Shown: positions 35,139 through 46,183, counted from the stretch's first letter. The stretch is DNA of 54,697 nt from DATHYU01 sp033722675 (GCA_033722675.1 JAWVYO010000003.1:1-54697), one strand, 5' to 3'. The notes: a model not told the origin generated them from the sequence alone. Numbers and translations: made by a program.

Positions 35139-36140
35139 TCAGGCCGACGCCCGCGCCTGGTCGACGCGATCGACGAGGTAGTCGCCGAGCCGTTTGAAGA
35201 CCTTCGTGATGTCCGTGGAGGGCAGGGCGTCGATGGCATCGGAGGCGGCCCGCATGCGGCGATCGACCTCGGCGAGGGCACGGGCGACGTGGTCGCCGCT
35301 GCGGACGATCTCGAGCACCCGTGCGACGGTCTCGTCGTCGTAGGGGTGGCCGCCCTCGAGGAGCGCCCGGACCTCGGCGCCGTCGGGGCCCTCGAGCGCC
35401 AGGAGCACGGGGAGGGTGTAGGTGCCCTCGCCGATGTCGGACCCCGCCGGCTTGCCGAGGAACTCCTCGGTGGCGACGAGATCGAGGACGTCGTCGGTGA
35501 GCTGGAACACCATGCCCACCTCGAACGCCCAGGCGCTGGCGGCCTCGATGGCATCGTCGGGCGCCCCGGCCGCCATGGCGCCCAGGCGGGCGGCCGTGCG
35601 GATGAGGCTCGCGGTCTTGAGGGCCACCACGCGGAAGTAGCGGTCGGTGCCCTGGTCGAGATCGTCGCCGAGCTGCAGTTCGAGGATCTGTCCCTCGCAC
35701 AGCGCGGCATAGGTCTGGGCGAGCAGGCGAACCGCCTCGGTCCCGAGCGGTGCGGCGATCTCCGACGCCCGGGCCAGCAGGAAGTCGCCGGCGAGGATCG
35801 CGATCGTGTTGTCCCAGTTCGCGTTCACCGAGACCGCACCCCGGCGGGCGTCGGCCTCGTCGATGACGTCGTCGTGGTAGAGGCTGCCGAGGTGGACGAG
35901 CTCGACGGCCACGCCGGCCTCCACGGGACGGTCGCCGTCGTGGTCGCCGAGTTCGGCGGCCACCTGGGCGAGCAGCGGGCGGTAGCGCTTGCCGCCGGCG
36001 CCGATGAGGTGCTGGGCGATCCGCGTGAGGAAGGGATCCTCGGACGCCGAGGCCTCGTACAGACGGCGTTCCACCAGGTCGAGGCGGGCCCACACCCGTT
36101 CCACGGGCACGAGGTCTCGGATGACGGGGCGGTCGGCCAT
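35139..36140 (-). CDS. Polyprenyl diphosphate synthase (long-chain type)
   Basis: Trans-prenyltransferase of 333 aa that builds the isoprenoid chain of menaquinone or a similar lipid from isopentenyl diphosphate. GKRYRP (residues 50-55), the first Asp-rich motif DDVID (90-94) and the second, DDVLD, are present. Residues four and five before the first motif are Ser and Gly; such small residues leave an open pocket and predict a long product. ATG 36140 has GGAG 6-7 nt upstream. Precursors could come from the MEP pathway genes ispD and ispF at 50432-51516. Confidence 0.9.
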   Translation of the reverse strand: MADRPVIRDLVPVERVWARLDLVERRLYEASASEDPFLTRIAQHLIGAGGKRYRPLLAQVAAELGDHDGDRPVEAGVAVELVHLGSLYHDDVIDEADARRGAVSVNANWDNTIAILAGDFLLARASEIAAPLGTEAVRLLAQTYAALCEGQILELQLGDDLDQGTDRYFRVVALKTASLIRTAARLGAMAAGAPDDAIEAASAWAFEVGMVFQLTDDVLDLVATEEFLGKPAGSDIGEGTYTLPVLLALEGPDGAEVRALLEGGHPYDDETVARVLEIVRSGDHVARALAEVDRRMRAASDAIDALPSTDITKVFKRLGDYLVDRVDQARASA

Positions 36141-36167
36141 GTCGGGCTCCTGAGCGGAGGGAGGCGG

Positions 36168-36173
36168 ATGCTA
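36168..36173 (-). promoter_or_regulatory. -10-like TAGCAT for the polyprenyl synthase gene
   Basis: TAGCAT on the minus strand lies 27 nt before the ATG and gives a short leader with GGAG. It is divergent from the clpC promoters. Confidence 0.35.
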
Positions 36174-36294
36174 CCGGGGCGATACCCCCACCATGGATCG
36201 AGGGCGTTTCGCCGTCCGCCCGGTGGGGTATCGGGTTCGCGGAGCCCGCCCGTGGGGCCCCGGCGCCCACCCTCCATCAGTCCGCTCAAGTGCC

Positions 36295-36320
36295 GGAACA
36301 GACGGCCGACGAGTGACGTT
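36295..36320 (+). promoter_or_regulatory. SigR/SigH-type ECF promoter of clpC: GGAAC - N18 - GTT
   Basis: GGAACA (36295-36300), 16 nt, then CGTT (36317-36320) is an exact match to the SigH consensus GGAACA-N16-CGTT and to the SigR form GGAA(T/C)-N18-GTT. The predicted start near 36328 gives a leader of about 115 nt. SigR control of clp genes is known in Streptomyces. Confidence 0.62.
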
Positions 36321-36374
36321 GGAAGGGGTGCGAGCCCGCGGTTTCATCGACGGTTGGTTCCGCGGGCCCCACGC

Positions 36375-36380
36375 TATAGT
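36375..36380 (+). promoter_or_regulatory. Second clpC promoter, -10 TATAGT
   Basis: TATAGT matches the -10 consensus at five positions, with TTGGTT as a -35-like hexamer at a short 15-nt spacing. It would drive basal clpC expression. The 303-nt interval 36141-36443 holds this, the ECF promoter and a CGCGG-AA-CCGCG inverted repeat near 36397-36408; I see no gene in it. Confidence 0.5.
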
Positions 36381-36443
36381 CCGCGAGGCGCCACTTCGCG
36401 GAACCGCGGGGGAGCGCCACACTCGTATCAGGAGTCAGTGACC

Positions 36444-38966
<2,523 letters not shown>

Positions 38967-38982
38967 TCCCGAACGAGTCGTT

Positions 38983-39014
38983 CCGGTCCCGCTCCCTCAC
39001 CGGAGCGGGACCGG
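38983..39014 (+). terminator. 13-bp perfect hairpin after clpC
   Basis: CCGGTCCCGCTCC (38983-38995) pairs with GGAGCGGGACCGG (39002-39014) across a 6-nt loop. It starts 17 nt after the clpC stop. There is no T-run, as with the other strong hairpins here. Confidence 0.65.
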
Positions 39015-39021
39015 TCGCGTC

Positions 39022-39027
39022 TAGACT
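39022..39027 (+). promoter_or_regulatory. -10-like TAGACT for the nucleoside importer operon
   Basis: TAGACT directly follows the clpC hairpin and predicts a leader of about 53 nt ending in AAAGGAG before ATG 39088. Confidence 0.4.
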
Positions 39028-39087
39028 CCGTGGGTACGGGGTCCGCGCTGGGCCCCGTCAGGGACTCACTCAAAGGAGCCACATTCC

Positions 39088-40329
39088 ATGCTGAAGAGCA
39101 GACGGTTCGCGCTCGTCGCGCTCCTGGCTGCCTTCGCGCTCGTCGTCGCCGCTTGCGGTGACGACGACGACGCGGGGACCACCACCCAGGCGCCGACGAC
39201 GACGGCTGCCACGACCACGACGACGACGGCCGAGACGACGACGACCACGGCCGCCGCCACGACGACGACGGCCGCACCGACGACCACCACGACGCTCCCG
39301 CCGCCTCCCCCCGAGGCCACGGTCCTGGCCTGCCAGGTGTCCGACACCGGCGGGATCGACGACAAGAGCTTCAACGAGAAGGCCTGGAAGGGTGCTCAGG
39401 ACGCCCAGGCCAAGTACCCGGACCAGGTCGAGATCGAGTTCCTCGAGTCGCAGTCCGCTGCCGACTTCCAGCCGAACATCGAGGCGTTCATCGCCCAGGG
39501 CTGTGACCTGATCACCACGGTGGGCTTCCTGCTCGCCGAGGCCACCGCCAACGCGGCGGCCGCCAACCCCGATCAGCTCTTCGCCATCATCGACCAGGCG
39601 CCGGGCCCGTTCCCGCCGTGGACCGATGGTGACGGCAACAGCATCTCCCCGAACGACTGGCAGAACCTGCGCGGTATCCAGTTCGCCACCGACGAGGCCG
39701 CCTTCCTGGCCGGCTGGGTCGGTGCGGCGATCTCCGAGACCGGCGTCGTGGGCACGTTCGGCGGCATCAACATCCCGCCGGTGACGGTGTTCATGGACGG
39801 GTTCGTCCAGGGCGTCGAGTACTACAACCAGGTGAACGGCACCGAGGTCGTGGCGCTCGGCTGGGACGTCGCCGAACAGGACGGCCTGTTCACCGGCAAC
39901 TTCGAGAGCCTCGAGGACGGGCGTGCCTTCGCCCAGAACCTCGTCGACGAGGGCGCCGACGTCGTCCTCACCGTCGCCGGGCCCGTGGGCCTCGGCTCCG
40001 CCGCCTTCTGCCAGGAGACCGGCGCCTGCGTCATGATCGGCGTCGACGCCGACCAGGCGGTGACGGCTCCGGAGTTCGAGGACACGTTCGTGGTCTCGAT
40101 CGAGAAGAACATGGACGTCGCAGTGCTCAACACCATCGAGAACGTGCTCGTGCTCGACGCAGTCGGCAACGACTTCCTCGGCACGCTGACGAACGGTGGT
40201 GTCGGCCTCTCCGAGTACCACGGTGGCGTGGTGCCCGAGGACGTCCAGGCCGCGGCCGCGCAGCTCGAGGCGGACATCATCGCCGCCGGTGGGCTCGCCG
40301 CCTTCCTCGCCGCCAACGCGGGCGAGTAG
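39088..40329 (+). CDS. BMP-family substrate-binding lipoprotein of an ABC importer
   Basis: Extracytoplasmic receptor for a nucleoside-type ABC importer, 413 aa. Signal peptide with lipobox VVAAC ends at Cys23. An acidic patch (GDDDDAG) and a 45-residue linker of almost pure Thr/Ala/Pro follow (residues 31-75). The BMP/PnrA domain starts at VLACQVSDTGGIDDKSFNE, a family signature, and continues through QSAADFQPNIEAFIAQGCDLI. GGAG lies 10 nt before ATG 39088. The ATPase and two permeases are next, separated by a hairpin at 40357 that may set a higher level for the receptor. Family members bind purine nucleosides; the ligand here is inferred. Confidence 0.92.
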   Translation: MLKSRRFALVALLAAFALVVAACGDDDDAGTTTQAPTTTAATTTTTTAETTTTTAAATTTTAAPTTTTTLPPPPPEATVLACQVSDTGGIDDKSFNEKAWKGAQDAQAKYPDQVEIEFLESQSAADFQPNIEAFIAQGCDLITTVGFLLAEATANAAAANPDQLFAIIDQAPGPFPPWTDGDGNSISPNDWQNLRGIQFATDEAAFLAGWVGAAISETGVVGTFGGINIPPVTVFMDGFVQGVEYYNQVNGTEVVALGWDVAEQDGLFTGNFESLEDGRAFAQNLVDEGADVVLTVAGPVGLGSAAFCQETGACVMIGVDADQAVTAPEFEDTFVVSIEKNMDVAVLNTIENVLVLDAVGNDFLGTLTNGGVGLSEYHGGVVPEDVQAAAAQLEADIIAAGGLAAFLAANAGE

Positions 40330-40356
40330 CCGACGACCGACGACATCGACCGGGAC

Positions 40357-40382
40357 AGGGGCCCCTCTCCGGAGGGGCCCCT
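40357..40382 (+). terminator. 11-bp perfect hairpin with TCCG tetraloop between receptor and ATPase genes
   Basis: AGGGGCCCCTC (40357-40367) pairs with GAGGGGCCCCT (40372-40382) across TCCG. Placed inside a transporter locus, it could end most receptor transcripts or protect their 3' end and so give excess binding protein. Confidence 0.6.
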
Positions 40383-40424
40383 CCCGCGTCCGGACGCCGT
40401 CGGCGCGGCGTTCGGCGCTCCGAC

Positions 40425-40430
40425 TAGGCT
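40425..40430 (+). promoter_or_regulatory. -10-like TAGGCT for the ATPase-permease genes
   Basis: TAGGCT is 33 nt before GTG 40464 and downstream of the hairpin. The leader holds GGGAGGAG. Confidence 0.35.
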
Positions 40431-40463
40431 CCCGCTCGTTCGCCTGAACCGGGAGGAGTCGGC

Positions 40464-41975
40464 GTGGAGCTGGAGCTGCGGGGGATCACCAAGCGCTTCC
40501 CCGGCGTGCTCGCCAACGACAGCGTCGACCTCGTGGCCCGGCCGGGCGAGATCCTCGGGCTCCTCGGCGAGAACGGCGCCGGCAAGACGACCCTCATGAA
40601 CATCCTCTACGGCCTCTACTCGGCCGACGAGGGTGAGATCCTCATCGACGGCGAGGTCCGGCACTTCGAGGGGCCCGGCGACGCCATCGACGCCGGGATC
40701 GGCATGGTGCACCAGCACTTCATGCTCGTGCCCGTGATGACCGTCACCGAGAACGTCGTGCTCGGCGTGGAGCCGACGAACGCCACGGGCGTCATCGACT
40801 ACCGGCGGGCGGAGCGGGAGGTCGCCGAGATCTCCGACGAGTACGGTCTGGCCGTCGACCCCCTCGCCGTCATCGAAGACCTCCCCGTCGGCATCCAGCA
40901 GCGGGTCGAGATCATCAAGGTGCTCTTCCGCGACGCGACGTACCTCGTCTTCGACGAGCCGACCGCCGTCCTCACCCCCCAGGAGGTGGAGGAGTTCTTC
41001 GGGATCATCCGGGGGCTGCGCGACGCCGGCAAGGCGATCATCTTCATCACCCACAAACTCAAGGAGATCCTCGAGATCGCCGACCGGGTGGTCGTCCTGC
41101 GGCGCGGCAGATCGGTGGGCGAGATCGACGACGTCACCTCGGTCGGCGAGAACGACCTCGCCGAGCTCATGGTGGGCCGGCCCGTCGAGCTGACGGTCTC
41201 CAAGGAGACGTCGGCGCCGGGAGACGCCGTCCTCGAGGTCGAGGACCTCCTCGTGGTCGACGAGCGGAACCACCCGGCGGTGAGCGGGGTGTCCTTCGAC
41301 GTCCGGTCGGGCGAGATCGTGGGGATCGCCGGCGTGCAGGGGAACGGTCAGACCGAGCTCGTCGAGGCGCTGACCGGACTCCGCGGGGTCGTGAGCGGCA
41401 CGATCCGCATCGGCGGACGCGACCTCACCGGGGCGACCCCCCGGGAGGTCCACGACGCCGACGTCGCCCACGTGCCCGAGGACCGCCAGCGCATGGGCCT
41501 CGTGCTGCCGTTCACCGTCGCGGAGAACATGATCCTCGACTCGTACTACGCCCCGCCGTTCTCACGCGGCATCGCGATGGACGCCGACGCCATGCGGGAC
41601 ACCGCCCGGGAGCTCGTCGAGCAGTACGACGTGCGGACCCCGAGCATCGAGGTGCCGCTGTCGAACCTCTCGGGCGGGAACCAGCAGAAGGTGATCGTCG
41701 CCCGGGAGTTCAGCCGCGACGTGAAGCTCGTGATCGCCTCCCAGCCGACCCGGGGTCTGGACGTCGGTTCCATCGAGTACATCCACTCGCGGATCGTGGA
41801 GGAGCGCGATCAGGGAGCCGCGGTCCTGATCGTGTCGACGGAGCTCGACGAGGTCATGGCCCTCGCCGACCGGCTCCTCGTCATGTACCGGGGAGCGATC
41901 GTCGCCGAGCTCGATCCCCGTGAGGTCACGAACGCCGACGTCGGGCTCTACATGGCGGGGGCGCAGCCGGCATGA
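40464..41975 (+). CDS. ABC importer ATPase, nucleoside (BMP/Nup) type, duplicated domains
   Basis: A 503-aa protein with two fused ATPase domains, as in NupO or RbsA. Domain one has Walker A GENGAGKTT (near residues 37-45), the ABC-signature position reduced to LPVGIQQRVEI, and Walker B YLVFDEPTAVL. Domain two has GVQGNGQTE in place of a normal Walker A (no Lys), signature LSGGNQQKVIVAREF and LVIASQPTRGLD. One degenerate site per chain is normal in this subfamily. GTG 40464 has GGGAGGAG upstream. The stop overlaps the first permease by ATGA. Confidence 0.93.
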   Translation: MELELRGITKRFPGVLANDSVDLVARPGEILGLLGENGAGKTTLMNILYGLYSADEGEILIDGEVRHFEGPGDAIDAGIGMVHQHFMLVPVMTVTENVVLGVEPTNATGVIDYRRAEREVAEISDEYGLAVDPLAVIEDLPVGIQQRVEIIKVLFRDATYLVFDEPTAVLTPQEVEEFFGIIRGLRDAGKAIIFITHKLKEILEIADRVVVLRRGRSVGEIDDVTSVGENDLAELMVGRPVELTVSKETSAPGDAVLEVEDLLVVDERNHPAVSGVSFDVRSGEIVGIAGVQGNGQTELVEALTGLRGVVSGTIRIGGRDLTGATPREVHDADVAHVPEDRQRMGLVLPFTVAENMILDSYYAPPFSRGIAMDADAMRDTARELVEQYDVRTPSIEVPLSNLSGGNQQKVIVAREFSRDVKLVIASQPTRGLDVGSIEYIHSRIVEERDQGAAVLIVSTELDEVMALADRLLVMYRGAIVAELDPREVTNADVGLYMAGAQPA

Positions 41976-43231
41976 CCGATCGGGATCCCCGCAGCGAGGA
42001 CCGGGCGTCGGGCGCCGACACGCCGCCGCCCGAGTCCGAGGAGTGGGCCGACCAGGAGCCGCAGTCGCGCACCCAGGCCCTCATCGACGACCTCGCCGGC
42101 ATCGGGATCGATTGGCGCGGCGCCCTGCTCGTGCCCGCCCTGGCCCTCGTGACCGCGTTGCTGGTGAGCGGCTTCATCATCGTGGTCACCGACATCGAGC
42201 TGTGGCGCAACCTCGGCTTCGAAGCCCTCGGCAACACGCTCGCGGAGGTCGGCCGCGCCTACAAGACGCTCTTCACGGGGTCGATGGGGTCGCTGCGGGC
42301 GATCTCCGAGACGCTCGTGAGCGCCACCCCCCTCATCCTGGCGGGGCTCGCGGTGGCGATCGGGTTCCGGGCCGGGCTGTTCAACATCGGCGCCGAGGGC
42401 CAGATCATCATCGGCGGCGTGTTCTCTCTCGGCATCGGCATCGCCCTCGACGTCCCCATCGTGCTGGCGCTCCCCCTGGCGATCCTGTTCGGGATGCTGG
42501 GCGGCGCCATCTGGGGCGGCATCCCCGGCTGGCTGCGGGCGAAGACCGGGGCGCACGAGGTCATCACGACGATCATGCTCAACAACGTCGCGATCTTCCT
42601 CCTGCCCTGGCTGCTGAAGACGAGCTTCTTCCAGGTCGAGGGCCGCAACGACCCGGTGTCGAAGACCCTCGAGATCGCCGAGCGGTTCCCCCGGATGCTC
42701 GGGTTCCTCGACCGGACCGATCTGCGGGTCCACGCCGGGATCATCGTGGCCTTCCTGGCGGCGTGGGCGATCTACTGGCTCCTCTTCCGCTCCACCATGG
42801 GCTTCGAATTCCGGGCGGTCGGGTTCAATCCCGACGGCGCCCGCTACGCCGGGATGAACGTGACCCGCTCCTACGTGCTCGTCATGGCGATCGCCGGTGC
42901 CATGGCCGGCCTGGGCGGAACGACCATCGTGAACGGCGTGCTCTATCAGGGGACGCCCGGCTTCTCGGCCGGGCTCGGCTTCGAGGCGATCTCCCTCGCC
43001 CTGCTGGGGCGGTCCCACCCCGTCGGGGTGGTCGCGGCGGGGCTGCTCTTCGGGGCGCTCCGGGCGGGCGGGCAGGAGATGCAGGCGGGGACCGACGTGC
43101 CGATCGACCTCATCCTCGTGGTTCAGGCCCTCGTCGTGGTCTTCATCGCCGCCCCGGCGCTCATCCGGGCGATCTACCGGGTGAAGACGGGCAAGGCCGC
43201 CGAGCAGCTGACGACGGGGTGGGCGACATGA
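41972..43231 (+). CDS. ABC importer permease 1 (NupP/YufP-like)
   Basis: Integral membrane protein of 419 aa in the BPD_transp_2 family. An acidic 50-residue cytoplasmic head (SEDRASGADTPPPESEEWAD) precedes about ten helices. The permease hallmark LAVAIGFRAGLFNIGAEGQIIIG and the EAA-like region TMGFEFRAVGFNPDGARYAG are evident. It forms the heteromeric channel with the next gene. ATG 41972 overlaps the ATPase stop; its TGA overlaps the next ATG. Confidence 0.92.
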   Translation: MTDRDPRSEDRASGADTPPPESEEWADQEPQSRTQALIDDLAGIGIDWRGALLVPALALVTALLVSGFIIVVTDIELWRNLGFEALGNTLAEVGRAYKTLFTGSMGSLRAISETLVSATPLILAGLAVAIGFRAGLFNIGAEGQIIIGGVFSLGIGIALDVPIVLALPLAILFGMLGGAIWGGIPGWLRAKTGAHEVITTIMLNNVAIFLLPWLLKTSFFQVEGRNDPVSKTLEIAERFPRMLGFLDRTDLRVHAGIIVAFLAAWAIYWLLFRSTMGFEFRAVGFNPDGARYAGMNVTRSYVLVMAIAGAMAGLGGTTIVNGVLYQGTPGFSAGLGFEAISLALLGRSHPVGVVAAGLLFGALRAGGQEMQAGTDVPIDLILVVQALVVVFIAAPALIRAIYRVKTGKAAEQLTTGWAT

Positions 43232-44547
43232 CCACGGTGCGCGAGCCCGACGGCGCCCTGGCCGTCCGCACGCCCGAGGAGATCCGTCGGGCCCGGATCC
43301 TCGGCATCACCATGCTCCTCATGGCGGCGTTCGTCTCGTGGGCCTTCGCCATCGGCAGCGCCGGCAACGGGGATGCGGTGTTCGGCCTCGCCCGCGCCAC
43401 CGACCCCTCCTTCCCGGATCTCACGCTGAACGCCCAGATGCTCGGGTGGGTCGTGGCCGGCCTGCTCGGCGTCGCCGGCGGGGTGCAGCTCTGGCGGGGC
43501 TTCGGGAAGTGGGCGAACGTCGTGCTCGCCGTCGGGCTGATCCTGTTCGTCGTGGCCTTCCTCGGGTGGGCGGCGGCACAGTCGTCGCTCGGCCGCTTCA
43601 GCCTCGTCGGGATGCTTCAGGCCACGATCGTCCGCAGCATCCCGATCATCCTCGGCGCCCTCGCGGGCGTCCTGTCCGAGCGGGTGGCGATCATCAACAT
43701 CGCCATCGAGGGCCAGCTGCTGGGCGGTGCGTTCGTGGCGGTCATCGTCGCCGCCTCGCTGTCGGACCGCGACGACTTCCTCATCCTCGGCGCGCCGATC
43801 GGCGGGTGGATCGGGGTGGGCGCGGCGATGCTCTCGGGCGCGGCGCTCGCCTGGGTCCTGGCGGTGCTGGCGATCAAGTACCGGGTGGATCAGATCATCG
43901 TCGGCGTGGTGATCAACATCTTCGTGCTCGGTCTGACGTCGTTCCTCACCGTGCGCGTCCTCGCGGAGAACTCCGAGCTCAACCAGGGCCCGATCTTCAA
44001 GCCGCTCACCATCCCGATCCTCGGCGACCTGCCGGTGATCGGCCCGATCTTCTTCCGCAGCACGATCTTCGTGTACGGGACGTTCATCCTCGTCGCTGCG
44101 CTCACGTACGGGCTGTTCCGCACCCGGTGGGGCCTGCGCGCCCGCGCCGTCGGCGAGCACCCCAAGGCCGCCGACACACTCGGCGTGAACGTCTACGGCT
44201 ACCGGTACCTCAACACCCTGCTCGGCGGGCTCGTGGCGGGCTTCGGCGGCGCCTTCTTCACGCTGGGCTCGGTGGGGCGCTTCGACGAGAACATGACGAA
44301 CGGCCGGGGCTTCATCGGACTGGCCGCCATGATCTTCGGCCGCTGGCACCCGGTCGGCGCGATGGCCGCCGGGCTCGTGTTCGGCTTCGCCGACGCCCTC
44401 CAGCAGAAGCTCGGCATCCTCCAGACGGGCATCCCCTCGGAGTTCCTCGGGATGGCACCCTTCCTCGTCACGATCCTCGTGGTCGCCGGACTCGTGGGGA
44501 AGGCCCGGCCGCCGGCCGCCGACGGCCAGCCCTACATCAAGGAGTAG
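43228..44547 (+). CDS. ABC importer permease 2 (NupQ/YufQ-like)
   Basis: Second membrane subunit, 439 aa. The family core ALAGVLSERVAIINIAIEGQLL and the cytoplasmic coupling region WGLRARAVGEHPKAADTLGVNVYGYRYLN are seen (in parts), plus RGFIGLAAMIFGRWHPVGA. An N-terminal extension of about 140 residues adds extra helices (MLLMAAFVSWAFAIG and LGWVVAGLLGVAGGVQLW) not found in short homologues. ATG 43228 is set by the ATGA overlap. A VUT-type transporter with its own promoter follows 25 nt downstream. Confidence 0.92.
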   Translation: MTTVREPDGALAVRTPEEIRRARILGITMLLMAAFVSWAFAIGSAGNGDAVFGLARATDPSFPDLTLNAQMLGWVVAGLLGVAGGVQLWRGFGKWANVVLAVGLILFVVAFLGWAAAQSSLGRFSLVGMLQATIVRSIPIILGALAGVLSERVAIINIAIEGQLLGGAFVAVIVAASLSDRDDFLILGAPIGGWIGVGAAMLSGAALAWVLAVLAIKYRVDQIIVGVVINIFVLGLTSFLTVRVLAENSELNQGPIFKPLTIPILGDLPVIGPIFFRSTIFVYGTFILVAALTYGLFRTRWGLRARAVGEHPKAADTLGVNVYGYRYLNTLLGGLVAGFGGAFFTLGSVGRFDENMTNGRGFIGLAAMIFGRWHPVGAMAAGLVFGFADALQQKLGILQTGIPSEFLGMAPFLVTILVVAGLVGKARPPAADGQPYIKE

Positions 44548-44557
44548 GCTGCCCGGC

Positions 44558-44563
44558 TACCCT
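44558..44563 (+). promoter_or_regulatory. -10-like TACCCT, leaderless position before the VUT transporter
   Basis: TACCCT ends 9 nt before GTG 44573. No Shine-Dalgarno lies between. Confidence 0.42.
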
Positions 44564-44572
44564 CGCCGGACC

Positions 44573-45235
44573 GTGGCCGACACCCGTTCCGACACCGCCC
44601 GCCCCGGCACCGACCGTGCCGCCGTGCTCCTCGCCCTGCTGGCGAGCGCCTATGTGGCGGCCCAGCTGCTGAGCGACGTCACGTCGCTGAAGATCACCGA
44701 GGTGGCCGGTCTCTCCATGGACGCCGGGACCCTCGTCTACCCCTTCACGTTCACGCTGAGGGACCTCGTCCACAAGGTGGCCGGGGTCCGGGTCGCCCGG
44801 GCGCTCATCGTCGGCGCGGCGGCCATCAACCTGGTCATGGCCGGGCTGTTCTGGGTCGTCTCCGAGCTGCCGGCGGTGGCCGACACGGGTGCCCCGACGG
44901 AGCTCTTCGGCGCCGTGCTCGCACCCGTCTGGCGGATCGTCTTCGCCTCGATCGTCGCCGAGGTCGTGTCGGAGCTCATCGACACCGAGGCCTATTCGGC
45001 CTGGGTGCGGCGCTTCGGCGATCGGCACCAGTGGGGGCGGGTCCTGGCCTCCAACGCGGTGGCGGTCCCCGTCGACTCGGCGATCTTCGTGGTCATCGCC
45101 TTCGCGGGCGTGGTCCCGGCCGGCGACGCATGGGAGATCTTCGTGACGAACATCGCGGTCAAGGGCCTCGTGACCGTCGTGTCGATCCCCTGGATCTACG
45201 CCGTGCGGCGGCGTCTCCCCGAGGCGTCGCGCTAG
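44573..45235 (+). CDS. VUT-family membrane protein, probable queuosine precursor transporter (YhhQ-like)
   Basis: A 220-aa membrane protein with about six helices. SDVTSLKITEVAGLSMDAGTLVYPFTFTLRDL (in parts) is the family signature; E. coli YhhQ of this family imports 7-deazaguanine precursors of queuosine. The conserved SELIDTEAYSAW follows. Its place behind a nucleoside importer suggests a nucleobase/nucleoside salvage cluster. Start GTG 44573 is leaderless-like. Its TAG and the TAG of the convergent zinc-ribbon gene share the same CTAG at 45232-45235. Substrate is inferred from family. Confidence 0.83.
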   Translation: MADTRSDTARPGTDRAAVLLALLASAYVAAQLLSDVTSLKITEVAGLSMDAGTLVYPFTFTLRDLVHKVAGVRVARALIVGAAAINLVMAGLFWVVSELPAVADTGAPTELFGAVLAPVWRIVFASIVAEVVSELIDTEAYSAWVRRFGDRHQWGRVLASNAVAVPVDSAIFVVIAFAGVVPAGDAWEIFVTNIAVKGLVTVVSIPWIYAVRRRLPEASR

Positions 45236-46092
45236 TTGTTGATGTCGGGCGCGACCCGGCCGTAGAAGAGGATCTCCTGGGCGGCCAGCTCCTCGAAGGG
45301 CTCCTGGCCCTCGAAGCTCTGGGGGGCGTAGGCGCTGTCGATCCGCAGCGTCACGCTGGCGGTCCGCAGGGATCGCAGCTCCACCCGCTGGGGCTGGTTG
45401 GTGTCCTCCAACTCGGTCACCGTCGCCTGGGGCAGATCGTTCAGGGTGAGGGTGACGCCCTTCATGCGGGCGTTGCGGAGGAACCGCTCCTCGTCGTCGA
45501 GGTTGTAGACGAACATCTCGGTGATCTGGACCGGCGGTGAGAAGAAGAAGGTGATCTCGGTTCCGGGGAAGCCGCCGGCGGTGGCGTTCCACGAGTTCGT
45601 CGGGTCGTCGTCGATGAGGGCCTCGCAGGGGAAGGCGTCGAGCTCCGACGAGCACCGGACCCGGATGGGCTGCAGCTCGACGATGTTCAGGGTCGGCTGC
45701 GTCGTGGTGGTGGTCGTCGACGTCGCGGCGACCGCGTCGTCGCCGCCGCGGAACACGTTCACGGCGAGGGCGAGCACCGCCACGGTGAAGATGACCCCGG
45801 CGAGCACCATGAGCGCCCGGGCGCCGGCGGTGGTGCGGAGCATCGGCTGCGGTGCCACCGGCAGCGGCGTCTGGTCGAGGCGGGCCCCGCAGGCCTCGCA
45901 GTGGCGGGTGTAGGGCGGATTGTTCGAGTGGCAGGACGGGCAGGGAACGGCCTCGCCGGCGGCGGGGAGCTCGTCCGCCCGGGACGGGGTCGGGTTCGAG
46001 ATCGTCTGGGTTCGCGGCGGGGCGTCGTCCTCGATGGGCGGCGTGTCGTCGAGCGTGAAAGGCTCGAATCCGTCGTCGTCGTAGTCGCTCAC
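45232..46092 (-). CDS. Zinc-ribbon membrane protein with C-terminal discoidin-like domain
   Basis: A 286-aa protein of unknown role. Acidic disordered head (SDYDDDGFEPFTLDD), zinc ribbon CPSC...CEAC (Cys51, 54, 65, 68), one membrane helix (ALMVLAGVIFTVAVLALAV, about 93-111), a Thr linker and an external beta-rich domain. The external part resembles F5/8-type discoidin folds: CEALIDDDPTNSWNATA, ITFFFSPPVQITEMFVYN and VELRSLRTASVTLRI. It may link cell-surface glycan binding to an inner zinc head. GTG 46092 has GAGGAA just upstream. Two cysteines in the external domain (CSSELDAFPC) could form a disulphide. Confidence 0.75.
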   Translation of the reverse strand: MSDYDDDGFEPFTLDDTPPIEDDAPPRTQTISNPTPSRADELPAAGEAVPCPSCHSNNPPYTRHCEACGARLDQTPLPVAPQPMLRTTAGARALMVLAGVIFTVAVLALAVNVFRGGDDAVAATSTTTTTTQPTLNIVELQPIRVRCSSELDAFPCEALIDDDPTNSWNATAGGFPGTEITFFFSPPVQITEMFVYNLDDEERFLRNARMKGVTLTLNDLPQATVTELEDTNQPQRVELRSLRTASVTLRIDSAYAPQSFEGQEPFEELAAQEILFYGRVAPDINN

Positions 46093-46183
46093 GCGTTCCT
46101 CGGCCTCGGGTGCTGATCGGGAGCGGTGCCCGGAGCCGACGCCGATCCTCGTCGGGCCGGTCGGGACCCTTGCCTGTGCCCGG

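Noticed and set aside
41650..41780. Second ATPase half of the importer thought broken because its Walker A lacks Lys
   Set aside because: One degenerate nucleotide site is normal in the duplicated ATPases of this importer subfamily, and the frame is intact.
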